Assembly (NCBI GenBank): GCA_032622095.1
Contig: CP136069.1
Span: forward strand, 72,129,319-72,193,318
Direction of reading: 5' to 3'
Length of the DNA stretch: 64,000 nucleotides
From: Siphonodentalium dalli
Taxonomy: Eukaryota > Mollusca > Scaphopoda > Gadilida > Siphonodentaliidae
In this document: in pieces, positions 21,906-34,945 of the stretch
Layout of the letters: the number at the start of each line of letters is the position of its first letter
Numbering within the stretch: position 1 is the stretch's first letter
Notes under the pieces: generated by a model
Databases searched by the model: none
What the model saw: the letters and a program-made list of their open reading frames with translations, nothing else
What the model was told of the DNA's origin: nothing
Program-made: the position numbers and the translations under genes

Positions 21906-22596
21906 ACAAGGTTTGGGGGGGGGGGGGTATAAACCTATCTATTTTTAAATCCTGATAGCATACATATATATGTATAGGTAAATAACTTCAATTCAAACAA
22001 AAACAAATATAATAGTGCATGTATATATACATAAACGGAATGATTGGAAAGGGGATAAAACAACAAGCACATGCAGGGGCGTATCTTAATATTGTTTCCC
22101 CCTGTCGCCATACATATCCCTACATGGAGGCGTCAATAACCATCGTTATTATAGGCCATATTATACGTCTCCTCAATTTACGTTCATGATCACGATATTG
22201 TTATTAGGAATGGAATGCGGCTCCGGTCTCGGCGCGTGGTAACACCATAATATTCCCACCGGGTCTAAATTGAGTCAAAGCCAATTCAATCCAATTTGCT
22301 TGATTGTGGTCGTATATGGTATACAAATGTCGAATAGCCTTCACAATGGCCGTATGCTAATTGTTTATATGTGATCCATAGCAATAAAACAATTATAGAC
22401 AGGGACATACGTGGCTAGAGGTTTCCGTCCAAATACACCCTTTGAGGAAGACCGAAGTTTCCAAGTGCGAGACAATTCAGAAATGCCATTTTCACCCCTC
22501 CCCAACAATGTATCGTGCGTTGGTTATTCGGTTATTTTATCAGCACAAATGTCTAAACGCATATAGACAACACTCATGGCAAACATCATGCAAATT
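21906..22596. other. No recognised feature
   Basis: Unique-looking DNA beginning with a 12-base G run. No supported gene. Confidence 0.5.
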
Positions 22597-23200
22597 AGAT
22601 CATGCCACGAAATTCTACTCTGGCTACTCTGGCTACTCTGGTTTTGACAGAGAACCTTATAAAATTGAAAAGAAAACGCGGAGGATATATTTCTTAGTTA
22701 TTATCTGTTCCTTGTATATAATGTACTTCACTGTTGGTGAAAGCCCTAACTCGAAATTTCACGATTTAAGAGACTTTGTGAGCAATTTTGCTTTGCGTCG
22801 CTTACAATTATGGGATTTCTATAATTGGTAAATAATTCAATGTTTATTGCGATATCGGCTCAGAAAAGTCACAGAAAAGCATGCAATTTCGAGTTGGGAT
22901 ATTCACCTTCAGTGAAGTACATTATTAAGGAACAGATAATAACTAAGAAATATATTCCACGCGTTATTTTTTCGACTTTATGAGGTTCCCTGTCAAAACT
23001 TCAAAAAGTTGCAAGGTGGATATGATCTCTATAATGTGTTTATTTATATTTATTTATAATAATGTGTATAATATGCTTATATATGTACCATGATATATGT
23101 AAATAGTGTACAAATGTTATCTCGATACCTATGTATTATAGGTCATGAGAATAAAGAATTGAATTGGCGTTAGCCACAGTAGAGTTTCATGGCATGATCT
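22597..23200. mobile_element. Foldback family G, full copy, 604 bp
   Basis: Outer ends AGATCATGCCACGAA and TTTCATGGCATGATCT are inverses. Inner arms include ACAGAGAACCTTATAAA, ATATTTCTTAGTTATTATCT, AATGTACTTCACTG and CTAACTCGAAATTTC, each matched in inverse on the right (AGTGAAGTACATT, AGATAATAACTAAGAAATAT, TTTATGAGGTTCCCTGTC). A 10-bp CTACTCTGG-type triplication occurs at 22619-22648. This copy shows the unoccupied site GGATATATTTCTTAGTTATT that corresponds to the insertion point at 48717. The 129-codon frame crossing it is an artefact. Confidence 0.8.
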
Positions 23201-23934
23201 ACATGCAAATAAAACACAAGAGTTCGAAGATGTCAGGTCACATAGTTACATGTAACAATTCCGGTCATCTGATGCATGGACTGCCCAGCAATGACTCCTG
23301 ATGAGTTACTGTTTGACGGCCTATGCCCCCAGATGGCTGACAAAGCCAATAAGATAGAAACATTGAACATGAAAGCAAAATCTAACTGGGAAAAGAACAT
23401 TATGAATAATCAATAAAGACACCACCTGTGAATGCTAAAGATGGGGACATGTCTTATATAAGCATCCTGCTTTCTGCCAAATCCCATTCTCTAATAAAAT
23501 TGTCTTTATGTTATATTTGTACCATTTTCTTGTTAATTAATGTGCATGATTTAGAGAATAAATATGTTTACACCAAGAGTTCGAATTAGCTGCCATTTTG
23601 CTGAGTAGCTTGCGAAAATTGTCAACAAGCCATACAAATACCCCTCTAAATCACCGTCGGTGTCAGTAAGTTTTTAGTGATGAAATTATTCTCATAAGTT
23701 CTCAAATCACATAGGACATTTGACTTTGGGGGGATCGAGTTTGCATTTTTTGTTGGAAAACCCCACGTTAAATATAGAACACCATGCACTGACTGGTATC
23801 CAGCCGGTGGATCAGAAAGGACATGTACAATCGGGTCGCCACACCTTCTTGCGCTGCATGGCCGACATGCATCATATATACTTTGAACCAGTCTCTTTGA
23901 AAAGCCGCCGAAAATTTTACCATAGTTAGTTTAA
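23201..23934. other. No recognised feature
   Basis: Unique-looking DNA. A 69-codon frame (23720-23929) has no support. Confidence 0.5.
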
Positions 23935-24310
23935 CCCTTTACCCAACAGAAGGGCCCTGTGCGAGTCGACCATACATGTAGGTCGCCTCGCATATATAAG
24001 AGAATGCATTGGCTTAACACATTAAAAATTATAAAATTGTTAAAGATTGTAAGAAAAAATGGTAAAAAGTGTTAAAAAAAGATTTTTTTTAGGCCAATGC
24101 ATTCTCTTATATATGCGAGGCGACCTATGGTCGACTCGCATATATAAGAGAATGCATTGGCACAGGGCATAACTGTAACTATCACAATGTGGTCAAGGAG
24201 CCGGTTCCAATGATATCCATATTTGTATGGTTCTATTGAGACAGACCGAAGATATTTTAGGCTGTTGAAGCTTTATTTGTCCGGTTTTGGCCGTTTTGTT
24301 GGGTAAAGGG
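23935..24310. mobile_element. TTAA MITE, family A, first hairpin half-deleted
   Basis: TTAA flanks (23931-23934 and 24311-24314) and intact CCCTTTACCCAACAG / GTTGGGTAAAGGG termini. The second hairpin (24092-24160) is complete. The first has lost its left arm (CTGTG joins directly to CGAGTCGACC) and its loop carries an extra ACATG, giving CCATACATGTAGG. Confidence 0.87.
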
Positions 24311-25642
24311 TTAACTAAAGTATTGTACACAATTCACGGTATGAGGATGGACATAACATGATTTGACAGTAAGCATAATGCTTACCATATTTTATCATAA
24401 ATATGATAAGGCGTTCCATGGCGTTTGAAAGAAACAGACTTTGAACTATAGCCTAATTGGCCTGCACTATTATCAAATGTCAAAGTGCAGGGCTAACACG
24501 ATTGCTATATATGTCGTTAATCTTGCTGTATTAAAGTCGAGCTATTCAAAAATGGAGCCATCAATATATTTAAAAATATAACCATTGAGCTCAAATGGCC
24601 GTGGAAGCAGTAGAAATAGCTCGTTGTTGCATAAGATGAACATTGATTTTAGAATTTAGCTGCAGTAAAAACTCAACGATAAGAGATACCGTGCAGATCT
24701 GTTGCATATATACCGTATATGGCTCCATTAAAAGTTTTATCAGTATATATAGGTTATTGGCGCCATCATAGTGCTTTGAATGTTATTTCAAAGAAATGAC
24801 ATAGAAATGAATATATATAGAGAAAGGTACGCTTCGTGAATGTATACATAATCGCATTTAATTTTTAAAAGGTGCGCTTTGTTTGGCAAGTGCTCTCTTT
24901 ATATGTTGTTCCTGACAACATCGGATCTCTATTCATAAGCATATTGATTTGAAAGACCAAGAAAATGTAGGGCATGATTATAGTGTCAACTTGATACGAT
25001 CGACAATTATAGTTTTCCAGTCATAAAGTGTCCATTGTGTATTAAGTCTCGACATATATTGGTGCAACGGTACCAACTTTATCACCGATCTTAAAGATGT
25101 TCTATCCCTCCGTGGCTCATGATGATTTAATCCCATAATTCACATGAACATAGAGAAGTACAAAGAAAGGAGTATTTACAAAAGAATATAGGGATATATA
25201 TACATTATATACATGTATCCGGTGCTGTGGGGACGTCCATCAACAAAAACAACAACAACAATTTTGTTTTTATTACACGATCCTACCATTATTCCATTCA
25301 ATAAACCCATTCTATAAATTGTGATATTAAACGTTCGTGCCAGGTGACCTTTGACTTCCGGTTTACCGTCTTTTAACATTCCGTACGCTACGTCTCAAAA
25401 ATACTATGACTTCCAATATTTTTCCAACAAACTATCATGACTGAAGAATTTGAAAAGTTATGTTATTAAATATACGCCATTAAAAGCGCCAAATAGTCTT
25501 TATTTATCTGGGACTATTTCTTTACGCGGGCAAACAACGAATAGTTAAGTGAAACGTCATCGCATGTCTTATACAAGCCGATGTTAGTTTTCTCGTTCCA
25601 TTTGTTGATTTAAGTATGTTTTGTCGATGTTTTGGATCATGT
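24311..25642. other. No gene or repeat recognised
   Basis: 1.3 kb of unique-looking AT-rich DNA. A CAACAAAAACAACAACAACA patch lies near 25240. The short frames show no domain or splice context. Confidence 0.55.
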
Positions 25643-25810
25643 AATAAATAGAATCTACAACTCGTCCCCAGTTTATAGCGGAAAATAAAAAACTCGTCCA
25701 GTAAATTAGGTCTGGACTCTCGCCAAAGGCTCGGGCCAGACCTAATTTACTGGACTCGTTTTGTAAATTCCGCTATAAACTGGGGACTCGTTGTAGATCC
25801 TCTATTTATT
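25643..25810. mobile_element. Foldback family N, copy 1
   Basis: The arms AATAAATAGAATCTACAACT ... CCCCAGTTTATAGCGG and AGTAAATTAGGTCTGG have inverse partners on the right, ending TGTAGATCCTCTATTTATT. ACTCGTCC and AACTCGT words sit at regular places in each arm; the loop contains CTCGCCAAAGGCTCG. Other members (37587, 59745, 60355) share ends, ACTCGT words and loop style but not stem sequence. Confidence 0.75.
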
Positions 25811-26023
25811 AAACTACTTGTCAACGCACGTTTACTATAACTACTACCAAAAACACACACAAGATATAGAGACATATGGTGTTGCGTATGGTATATTTGA
25901 CATGGAAGTGTTTTAACAAACAGATTTCTGAAGAGAAAAAAATACGCTAGGATATTCTAAAAATAGCCACATTTTCTGTCCAGAATCAAAGAAATAAATG
26001 GAGAAAAACAATATTTCTTTGTG

Positions 26024-26280
<257 letters not shown>

Positions 26281-26574
26281 GAAGACATATATACACATGC
26301 AATATAATTTAACTTGATAAGGCTCATTTGAAGGTAGTTGTTTATTAACTTAAATAAGCTCGTCCATCAAAGTGCGGATAGGCCGATCTGATTCTTTAAG
26401 TGATAATCAAAATAACGGGAGAACTGATGACTTTCCAGTCACCATACCGAAGACCGAAGAATAGTTCATGAAGCGCTATAAATAAATTGTGGGAATAATA
26501 TACTGCAAGACAAGATGTTTAAGACATATATATATATATGAGATGAGGTGAACTTCTGCACCGATGCATCCACA

Positions 26575-26692
26575 TAACCCTTTCTATACTGAATGGATTC
26601 TCCCATTCAGTTATACCAGTTGCACATTGGAATAGTCTAGTATTCATTTGGAGGATGTTAAGCATATATATGAGCAGACGACAGACATACGA
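26575..26692. repeat. MITE family D, end fragment
   Basis: ATAACCCTTTCTATACTGAA, ATTCTCCCATTCAGTTATAC, AATAGTCTAGTATTCATTTG and GAGCAGACGAC follow the order of the family D right half in inverse orientation (compare 54290-54421). The hairpin core is absent. Confidence 0.6.
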
Positions 26693-27241
26693 AATAATAA
26701 TAAAGTGCAAAAGAATTCACATTCATTGGTGGGAACTGTTCAGATAATATTAATGAACAAATGGGAATCAAGTTAGCATCAACCAGCGGTTATTTCGAAA
26801 GGTTTGCGTGTACCATTATTAAGTGAAATGGGCTGCATATTATTTGAACCCTATAGAACGAATAAGTTGGTATAGGAAAACTAATATTCTACAATATATG
26901 ATCTTTCAGCGATGTGATGTCGAGTCTTGTCGACTGATAATATCATCGATATAATAATGCAGTAACTTACCACAAAACATCGGTAACAGTTACATCATAT
27001 TTGATAATAGATAATAACGAGTCACAAGTTCACAAAACCACTGTCTTTCTGACAATGACGTCTCGGGTGACGTATATTCCCCGGGGCTGATCTCTATTAC
27101 ATAATTATATCCCAGGATTGTTGGCATGAAATGCAATTACCACCAGGTTAATGCTCCGCTTCCTCAACAAATCTGTCGACCCGTCTATTGCCTGGACGCA
27201 GACTCCGTAAAGTAATTTCTCCCAGAGAAGGAAATAATTGC
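26693..27241. other. No recognised feature
   Basis: Unique-looking DNA without a supported gene. Confidence 0.5.
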
Positions 27242-27730
27242 ACGACTTATCAGCGGTACGAAATAATAGTGGGTCTGTCATTTGCAGAATGAGGTCCCCA
27301 GAGGGTGAATTTAGTGATGCTATTCCACAAAGGGGACTAGCATCACAATATTCATCATCTGCTTTGCTTATGCCAAATCTTCTGGGAAGTATCTATAGTC
27401 TCAAATTGACATAATTTAGTTACTTTTTCCCTTCTGGGAAGATTCTATATCCCCTAAGAAGAAAACATGCATAATCGAGATAACTAATGTGTGAACATCA
27501 CCATCTTCAACTGGGGAGTTTCACCTCAATCTTATCTCAGGTCTCCCATAGAAGTTGAGGCCTATAAGTATAATGAGGTTCCCAGAGGGTGAATTTGGAA
27601 TTGCTATCCCGCTGTGCTGGGTAGCGTCAGCTGCGTCACTAAATTTACCATCTATAATAGCTGCATGGGTACCTCATTCTGCAAATGACAGATACGCTAT
27701 GTGTAGGCTTGTTTATCAGCGGTACGAAAG
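27242..27730. repeat. Rearranged cluster of hairpin family E
   Basis: GTCATTTGCAGAATGAGGTC at 27277 is matched in inverse by ACCTCATTCTGCAAATGAC at 27672. GAGGTTCCCAGAGGGTGAAT lies at 27571 and CACTAAATTTACCATC at 27637. TTTATCAGCGGTACGAAA-type words occur in direct order on both sides. This looks like two family E copies fused or partly duplicated. Overlapping open frames on both strands have no support as genes. Confidence 0.5.
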
Positions 27731-27963
27731 TTCACCAGAGAACGGTCGGATCGTTCCCCACCAAGATACCCGGAGCGATAAGGCAGTATTTACGCGTAAT
27801 GTTGATAGGATCGGTCATATATAAACCTATCGCTCGGAATGTATGTTTACCCAACGCCTGGTTGGCGCTGCTGATTGTTGGGGCTTCCGCTTCGGAACAG
27901 ATTTAGCTTCAACCGCGAGAAATATCGAGCTGCAAGAGATATCGCCGTCGGTGGTCTTATAAC

Positions 27964-28410
27964 TCCCATGATCACGGTAGGGAATCACGCGGTTTCGATG
28001 TTGGTGAGTACCACGCATTCAAAATGTGCAAACGCACAAAATCATAATATACGAGGAATTGTTGTTCGGAAATACTTAGTGGCTTTCTATAACATTCTGA
28101 CCAAAGTTGCCAGTCGGAGGTGCGTGGAATACACCAGCCAATAAATCTTGGAGAATCCTTCGACTGACAACTTTGGTCAGAATGTTAGGGCAAACAAATG
28201 TGAATTTGGACATAAATGAGGTATCAGCTTGTTTGAAAAATAGTATAGCATCTGCTCGTAGCTGCAAAATACTATGTAATATGTAATATCTTAGTTTATT
28301 ACCTTTTTTCCTCGCTTCTGGTCGCGTTCTAGATCGCCTCGGCCATTATGAATGCGTGGTACTCACCAACCTCGAAACCACGTGATTCCCCACCGTGATG
28401 ATGCCAGTTT
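27964..28410. mobile_element. Two-tier foldback element, about 450 bp
   Basis: Outer arms: ATCACGGTAGGGAATCACG, GGTTTCGATGTTGGTGAG and TACCACGCATTC, with inverses at 28345-28408. Inner arms: AACATTCTGACCAAAGTTG / CAACTTTGGTCAGAATGTT (28092 and 28169) with CAGTCG / CGACTG. No coding content is supported. Confidence 0.65.
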
Positions 28411-30209
28411 TGAATGAACTCAGATTTAGTTTAAAGGCCCTCAAGGCATTCGATAGTTGAATAGAAAGTTATTGAAATTTCGCCAATCAAATAATTAGTG
28501 TCAACGTGTCAAAATGACACCGTATTATAGGGTATATTACACGAAACGTACATTTATTTACCTCTCAATGCATGGGGGTGGGTCTGCAGAAACATTCCAG
28601 CCACAGGGAGGGGGTGGTGAGTGGTTCGTAAGCATGCAACAGCAGTCTATACACGGCTACATGCATAAAACCACTTTGAATGACAAAATATGACATCCGT
28701 ATGTCAACATGCAGTACAAAATTATAACAAAATATTTGCAAATATCATCTTGCCATCTGAACCTTTTATATACACTAGTCATTGCATGGTTACCAAAACC
28801 ATTTTAGTTTGTATAGTATGGTTGTGCACATGCGCCATTATAATTGGGAGGTGAATGTTAAAGGCCTAAGATGAAATCCCTATACATTAGGCATATCGTT
28901 ATATATTCACTCAGATGTATTTCAATTTTGGCAAAAATATTGGAAGAAGATACCTATGGGTCCCAAAAAGTCTTGGAAAAAAAGGATTGGGGGACGAGGA
29001 AATGGTCAGGTAGCGGAAATTATTTTTTTCGACCCTGTGTCAGCCTGTGTCTGCAAAAGTGTTCAAGACCCATCCCCATTCCGCAGTTTTACACATTGCG
29101 ATATATATCAGAACTGTCAGAAAATGTTACAATTAATGTTTTCTTTTGTTTGTTCTAATATACCAAGAAAATAATGTACAGCGACCTAAATTAAGCGCTC
29201 TCATTGCTGCTGTAAGTAAGTTAACGAGGAAATACGCAGCGCCCCTTATCTGATCATAATCAACGATGTCTGTATTTTAGAGTTATCGTTCGTGGCTGAA
29301 AGCAAAACCATATGACTACGCTGTTACAGCGATGTTTTTACAAACATGATACGGGATCTAGTGAGTGTAGGACTATTGATAATGAAAATAAGAACATGGT
29401 GTTCTCTTTTATATCGTTCTTCTTGATAATAATGTATATATTAACAAAGTTTGTATGATTTTTCAGACGTATCCACCACGAATGCCTTTATGAACTTTAA
29501 ATAAAATGTCTCCACATCTATATTTGTTTTATCAATTCCGCGTATATCATTTACTTCCTGCATGTGTGTGGATTCCTACTACATGTCCTTATATGGAGTG
29601 CTCCTACCAACGAGAATATACAAACAATTAGTATATTGATAACACTGTTGTTCTATAAGATCACCTTGCAATTAGTCGATAATCGAAATCGGATATCGTT
29701 TTACTAACAATCTGGTCGATCTATTTCTGATAAATCATTGAATTGGAAAATTTAGGACAATTATAGAATCTGACCTGTCTTGGCTGGTGAATGATATACA
29801 ATATCCAGGAGAAAATTAATTTGTCAACATTTGATTGGATTGCTCCACGTAATTGTTTCGATATAATAGCTATCGCCAACAAATCGATAACCGGGGGTTC
29901 TACCCAGGGATAATATAATCAATTCCCAAACTGTCCACAAATTCCAAGCCGTTTGCGACCATTACATAATTACAGAAACCACATACAGACCAGAATATCC
30001 AACATGGTCCCGGTCAGAGGAAATGTGTATTGATATAACTGTTTTTATTATTATTTGTTTTATTGAAACACAAACAGACAAAGTCCAATCATCCGTTCAT
30101 CCACACTCACACTTGCACACAAGCTTACGTATACTCCCACCTTATCTCATTCATACGGCTGGTGCATGGATCGAAAAAAATTCCGACCAGCCTGGATATA
30201 TTGATACAA
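28411..30209. other. No gene or repeat recognised
   Basis: 1.8 kb of unique-looking DNA. Overlapping frames at 28871-29174 (95 and 72 codons) lack a leader, domain or splice signals. Confidence 0.5.
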
Positions 30210-30440
30210 CTTAAACCAGGATATGGCTCACTCGAGCTTCCAATTGTTGTCAACGTGATTTGGAAGGAAGTACTAGATACGTTGACAAAAACACGAAATA
30301 TTGATATACCGATTTCATATGCTCTTAAAAATAATTGTCATGGTCAGTAATTTTTCAGCTGTTCTCAATTTTTCGCAGAGTAGCGAAATAAACGCTCTTT
30401 ATTTCTACCATATCAGGAATAGTCTTACACGGAATTCTCT
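30210..30440. repeat. Dispersed repeat family O, copy 1
   Basis: Colinear with 32165-32400: ATAGCTCA/ATGGCTCA, GTTGACAAA.ACACG, AATATTGATATACCG, TTCATATGCTCT, AGCTGTTTTCAAT / AGCTGTTCTCAAT and CTCTTTATTTCTACCATAT. The shared peptide reading (LTKTRNIDIP) follows from DNA identity and is not evidence of a gene. T homopolymers follow at 30459-30481. Confidence 0.65.
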
Positions 30441-30890
30441 TTTTTGTTCCCATGCAGGTTTTTTTTTTCCTTTTTTTTTTTTGGGACCCAAACACGGTCG
30501 TCTGTCTGACTCCAATGCGTCTTTCTTGAACATATAATGCACGCAGTTCAAGTATTTATCGACCTATTTCGATACAGGGACAAATTCGAAAGCGGAAACT
30601 AATAGGTGTATTTTGGAGGGCAAACCACCAAGTCGATTTAATTGAGTTGATTCACCGTATATTGTCAATTAACTAGCGACACCTATCGCTGGTCATATTG
30701 ACTTTTATGGAAAAAGTAGACCGGACTTTCAAGCAGTCTATAATACCAATTAGGCACGATGAGGTGTTGACATTCAAACCAGGTGTAATCCTTTCACGTG
30801 CATACGCTATATATATATATACATGTATACCAAACACTCGGTACCCTAGACAACTGAAATGAAAATACGACGACAAAATGTGCGCCGATA

Positions 30891-31065
30891 TTAACCCTCT
30901 CTATATTAAATTGATTATCCCAGTCAGTCATATAGTGTACATAGGAATGGTCTATTATTTATTTCTAGGGATGTGAGGTGATGAAAGATAAATAAAAGTG
31001 CTGACGGAGCCCTATCTATTGAGGGAAATGTTTATATAATAAGTTCATCAAACGACATATGTGTC
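30891..31065. mobile_element. MITE family D, nearly complete half with hairpin start
   Basis: TTAACCCTCTCTATATTAAA, TTATCCCAGTCAGT, GTACATAGGAATGGTCTATT, GATAAATAAAAGTGC, TTGAGGGAAATG and AATAAGTTCATCAAACGAC follow the family order. It is truncated after the first hairpin arm. Confidence 0.7.
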
Positions 31066-31855
31066 CTCGATTCATATATTTTATACCCTGGAATATATAT
31101 AAAACTTGCTTGGAAATAAGAGAACATCTTTAAATAAGGTAAGGAAACCCGAAGTACAAGTTTGTGGTTATTATTTTTGTTTCTATTATTTGTTCTATTA
31201 TGTGCAACCCGTTGATGGGCGTGTGTACACATTGGTCTCTATTCATCGTGAAAATCATTTGTGTATACATCCCAGCCCCGGGGGCGTATATGTACCAGTA
31301 ATGTTGTAGCGCGCTATTAATTTCCCCATATGTATTAGAATGCAGACATTAAATCGCTAGACTCCATTAGTGATAATTTCCAGCGTGTTTGTCGTTTTCC
31401 TGTATTATATATGAGTTTCAGTGGCTTTCACTCCGGGGTAATTCGTGTTTTATGATCTCTGCTACCATCGCTTAACTTCGTATAATACTCACAACAGACC
31501 ATTAGCTATATATCGCCGGTCATCAACACGCTCTCATAAACGCTGTTCTTGTTAATAGAACTATTCAAAAAGAACAGTTGGCGCAATCACCAGTATGTAC
31601 TCAATCCAATTCGATGGTCCCCATATCATCAGATTCCAACAACAACTATATTCTTGAAATGACGCTTCAGTTTTCACAATGGACTAATCGCCAACAATAA
31701 TGCTAACCATGCACTGTAAAATATAGTATAAAATTGCCCAAAAATGTTTTATATATTATATATCAACATTTTGTTTTACGTAATTTGGTATCGAGAGTAT
31801 GTCGGTCGATATTCGTCGAATATTTGCCAGGCCGCCAAATATTCGAGGTGGTGAA
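31066..31855. other. No recognised feature
   Basis: Unique-looking DNA without a supported gene. Confidence 0.5.
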
Positions 31856-31995
31856 AATAACAGATCTCAAAACTCGAAATCTGATCACTCTGGGCTTTGA
31901 TGGGTGGGTTCCTCGACTCAAATCTGATATTTTGCCCTATAGACGCGGAACAAAATAGTAATTTAGGGGCGTTAAATCGGATTATGCATCTTTAA
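31856..31995. repeat. Dispersed repeat family P, copy 1
   Basis: CTGATCACTCTGGGCTTTGA, GGGTGGGTTCCTCGACTC, ATAGTAATTT and GCGTTAAATCGGATTATGCA, then CTTTAA, are matched in inverse orientation by 63690-63850. The terminal block alone recurs at 46349-46373. Confidence 0.7.
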
Positions 31996-32029
31996 ATACT
32001 GAACATGTGATTATTATCGCTCTCCAACA

Positions 32030-32164
32030 GATGCGGGACGATTATATAGGAGAGAATAAAATAGACAGTGGGATCTGATCGGTCAATCGCGTTGCCTGTT
32101 TTATAAATAAAAAATACAGCACACTTCTTCCCTATAATTTTAGGTAAAATAGCCATTATCACAA
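32030..32164. repeat. Interior fragment of the 10042-10497 element
   Basis: GATGCGGGACGATTATATAG, GAATAAAATAGACAGTGGGA, TGATCGGTCAAT, CTTCTTCCCTATAATTT and GGTAAAATAGCCATT correspond to 10085-10225. The TIRs are missing. Confidence 0.7.
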
Positions 32165-32400
32165 AAATTAAACGGACATAGCTCATTCGAACATCCAAAT
32201 TTTGTCTACGTAATTTGAAGGAGGTGAAAAATAGGTTGACAAAGACACGCAATATTGATATACCGGCTTCATATGCTCTGGAAAATACTTGCAACGATCA
32301 CAGCCAGTGTTTAGCTGTTTTCAATGTTTCGCACACAAGTGAAATCTCTTTATTTCTACCATATATCACATATAGACTAATATGGAACGCTCTTTTCTGT
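32165..32400. repeat. Dispersed repeat family O, copy 2
   Basis: Counterpart of 30210-30440, directly abutting the fragment before it. Confidence 0.65.
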
Positions 32401-32933
32401 TTTTGGTCGTGCAAATGTCTCTTTTTTGTTTGTTTTTTGTTTTTATAAACAAAATAATAATAAAACGTTAACACAATGTCAGTCGTTCAGATTTCAAGAA
32501 AATTCAGAACCTGGACATTATTCTTAAAACAGTATACACTAAATCACTTCCGGTCTCGCAAAACAGAGCTATGTCTGAAGTAAGTCCTGCGCGTTGGGGA
32601 CTGAATTCTGCATGGAGCCTGACTATACAGTGTCTTATTTTTGGAAATAGGAAAATCAATAAAAATGACTGTTACCAAATGTCACGTGATTGTGTCGTTT
32701 CTATATAATCATGTTTTCTTGTCTAATAACTTCTGACAAATATAGTTGATTCTAGCTTAATCAGCGTAAGTAACACAAAAAGAACATTTCCGATAAGTTG
32801 TTTATAGGGGATTTGGCGGAAGGCATATACAAAGCTCGTTTCAGGACATGTTTTATTTAATTATGGGTTTTCGGCGTAGGAGTTGGAGTTGGCTGGCGAA
32901 CTATTCTGCGCTACTATATTCCTTTTGTATGGG
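32401..32933. other. No recognised feature
   Basis: Unique-looking DNA with a TTTGTTTGTTTTTTG stretch at its start. Confidence 0.5.
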
Positions 32934-33154
32934 GTCCATGACGGGCGCTGCGCTGCTGCAACATTAAAGATCATGTGCCAGTGCATTATCTTATACATGC
33001 GAGGCTCCCTTTGGGAGACTCGCACATATAAGAGAATGAACTGCTGGCTTACAAGGTCAATGTTAATATTGTTAGGCCAATGCATTTTCTTATATATATG
33101 CGAGGCTCCCTTTGGGAGACTCGCTTATATAAGATAATGCATTTGACACAGGGA
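32934..33154. mobile_element. Hairpin MITE, family B, internal part
   Basis: CATGACGGGCGCTGCGCTG, ATTAAAGATCATGTGCCAG, two hairpins with GAGGCTCCCTTTGGGAGACT loops, and a final GACACAGGG. Neither TTAA terminus is visible. Confidence 0.72.
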
Positions 33155-33310
33155 AAAATATGCTGCTGTTGGTCTAAAAACAACATATACCCCACTAATT
33201 ACTGCCTGGACATTCAAACAGTGAGAACGATTTAAACCTATATATATGGTGTAAAATTTCCAACTAATGATGTGTCAGGCATGAAATTTCCAACTGTTGA
33301 AAATTTTGAG
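33155..33310. repeat. Dispersed repeat family I copy
   Basis: TATGCTGCTGTTGGTCTAAA, CCACTAATTACTG, GGTGTAAAATTTCCAACTAA and GTGTCAGGCATGAAATTTCC. It directly joins the family B MITE. Confidence 0.72.
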
Positions 33311-33800
33311 ATACCTTCCAACCCCACTCCTGTCTCACGTCCCTGTATACATGTATGACACACTTTACAAGCTTAACTGTAAATACCTTCCAACATAGAC
33401 TATGGCTACGACCGGCTTTGACTTCAAAGATCGAATTAAATCGATTTCATTTCTAGGCTTACTGTTAAAACTTCTTCTCATCATTGTATAAAATAATTGA
33501 CCCATGCAGCATGCTATATATATACCCTAAGGTTAACATTGCTCGCTTACTATTTATCGCAGAATATGTTATTCTCAAACAAACAAACAAACTTCTGATA
33601 TACTATATAATCCACAGTCCCCTTTGTAAAAATACCAGATATATACCATTATATTACATTGTATTACAGGTGTGATTTACCTTGATTTATGTGAATGAAT
33701 GCTTTTAATAACTGAATCATGAATTAGCATGGGATTAGAGATGAATAGAAACCATATATATAACTATTTACAACATAGTCATCGTCATCTTCAACTTGTC
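33311..33800. other. No recognised feature
   Basis: Unique-looking DNA with a short CAAACAAACAAAC run near 33580. Confidence 0.5.
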
Positions 33801-33801
33801 C

Positions 33802-33850
<49 letters not shown>

Positions 33851-34150
33851 TCATCATCATCATCAACATCATCTTCATCAACACTATAATCGTCATCTGC
33901 ATGAATTATGCTAATCGCCATCATCATCATCATCATCATCATCATAATCATAATCATCATCTTCTTATTATTATTCGTTGTCATCACAACCGTCATCATT
34001 GGAAGGCTTGTCGTCCGCATCATCATCATTATCATCATCATCGTCGTCGCCGCTATCACCATCATCCTCAACTATCATCAATATCATCGTCGTCATCAGA
34101 ACGCGCCATCAGTACGTTTTTACGTCATCGCCATCGGCATTATCGTCATT

Positions 34151-34192
<42 letters not shown>

Positions 34193-34193
34193 G
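33801..34193. repeat. CAT trinucleotide microsatellite, interrupted, about 390 bp
   Basis: Pure TCATCATCA blocks (33801-33890, 33917-33960, 34156-34193) are separated by CGTCAT/CATCGTC variants. All six frames are largely open (poly-Ser, His, Ile on plus; Met/Asp on minus), so the 60-143-codon frames are artefacts. Confidence 0.96.
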
Positions 34194-34646
34194 AGTGATT
34201 ATAAACAATAATTTCACTGGCGAATAATGTCACTTTAATTTGCATGTATTTATACGAGCTATTGAAATTTATGGGTCATGTGTATAATGGGGGTATTATT
34301 ACAGGATTTCTGGTAAATCAGATATATATAGTGGGATATAATAAATAGAATAATCACTTGATTGAACTGGTGACGTTAAATAATTCATTTGATACAGGGA
34401 CTATGTTGTAAAACACCCGAGCACAATGCGCTCTCGTGTTTTTACAGCACCCCTGCCTCTGAATCAGTTTATTTCCCATAACCTATACATATATCGCAGG
34501 TATGGAGATAATTATCATGAATTATTGCAAGTCACCAGTCACTGGTATAGAATATAATGGTATATCTGGTATTTTCCCCAGGGGTCTGTGCAGTAATCTA
34601 CCTTTCATTAGTGTGTATGATATGTATATTGTCGCTGGCTCCTATG

Positions 34647-34649
<3 letters not shown>

Positions 34650-34711
<62 letters not shown>
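34650..34711. repeat. AT dinucleotide microsatellite
   Basis: About 31 uninterrupted AT units. Tyr-Ile frames across it are artefacts. Confidence 0.97.
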
Positions 34712-34713
<2 letters not shown>

Positions 34714-34945
34714 AATCAACGTACTCATCCGTTAAATGCGCTCGTTGATGTGGCGTTCGCTTGCAGAACATGCTAGGTTTTATAGTATCCAAATTTGAAT
34801 GTCAATAGGTCTATTCTTAGCAACTATTCGATAAAGTCCATATTATATATCCTTTGATGCAGGCAGCCGGAGTCAGTCAGTGAAGTGACATTAAATTAGT
34901 GTTTTATTATAGCATATATATACCGGCAAACTGTGTTATCAACAA

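Noticed and set aside
22442-22831. 129-codon frame
   Set aside because: Runs from unique DNA into the left arm of a foldback element that is present elsewhere in non-coding form; not conserved as a frame in other copies.
27555-28144. Overlapping frames of 73-89 codons on both strands
   Set aside because: They overlap rearranged hairpin repeats and a foldback, are open on both strands, and show no leader, domain or clear splice pattern.
33796-34227. 143-codon Ser/His-rich frame
   Set aside because: CAT microsatellite; almost every frame on both strands is open.
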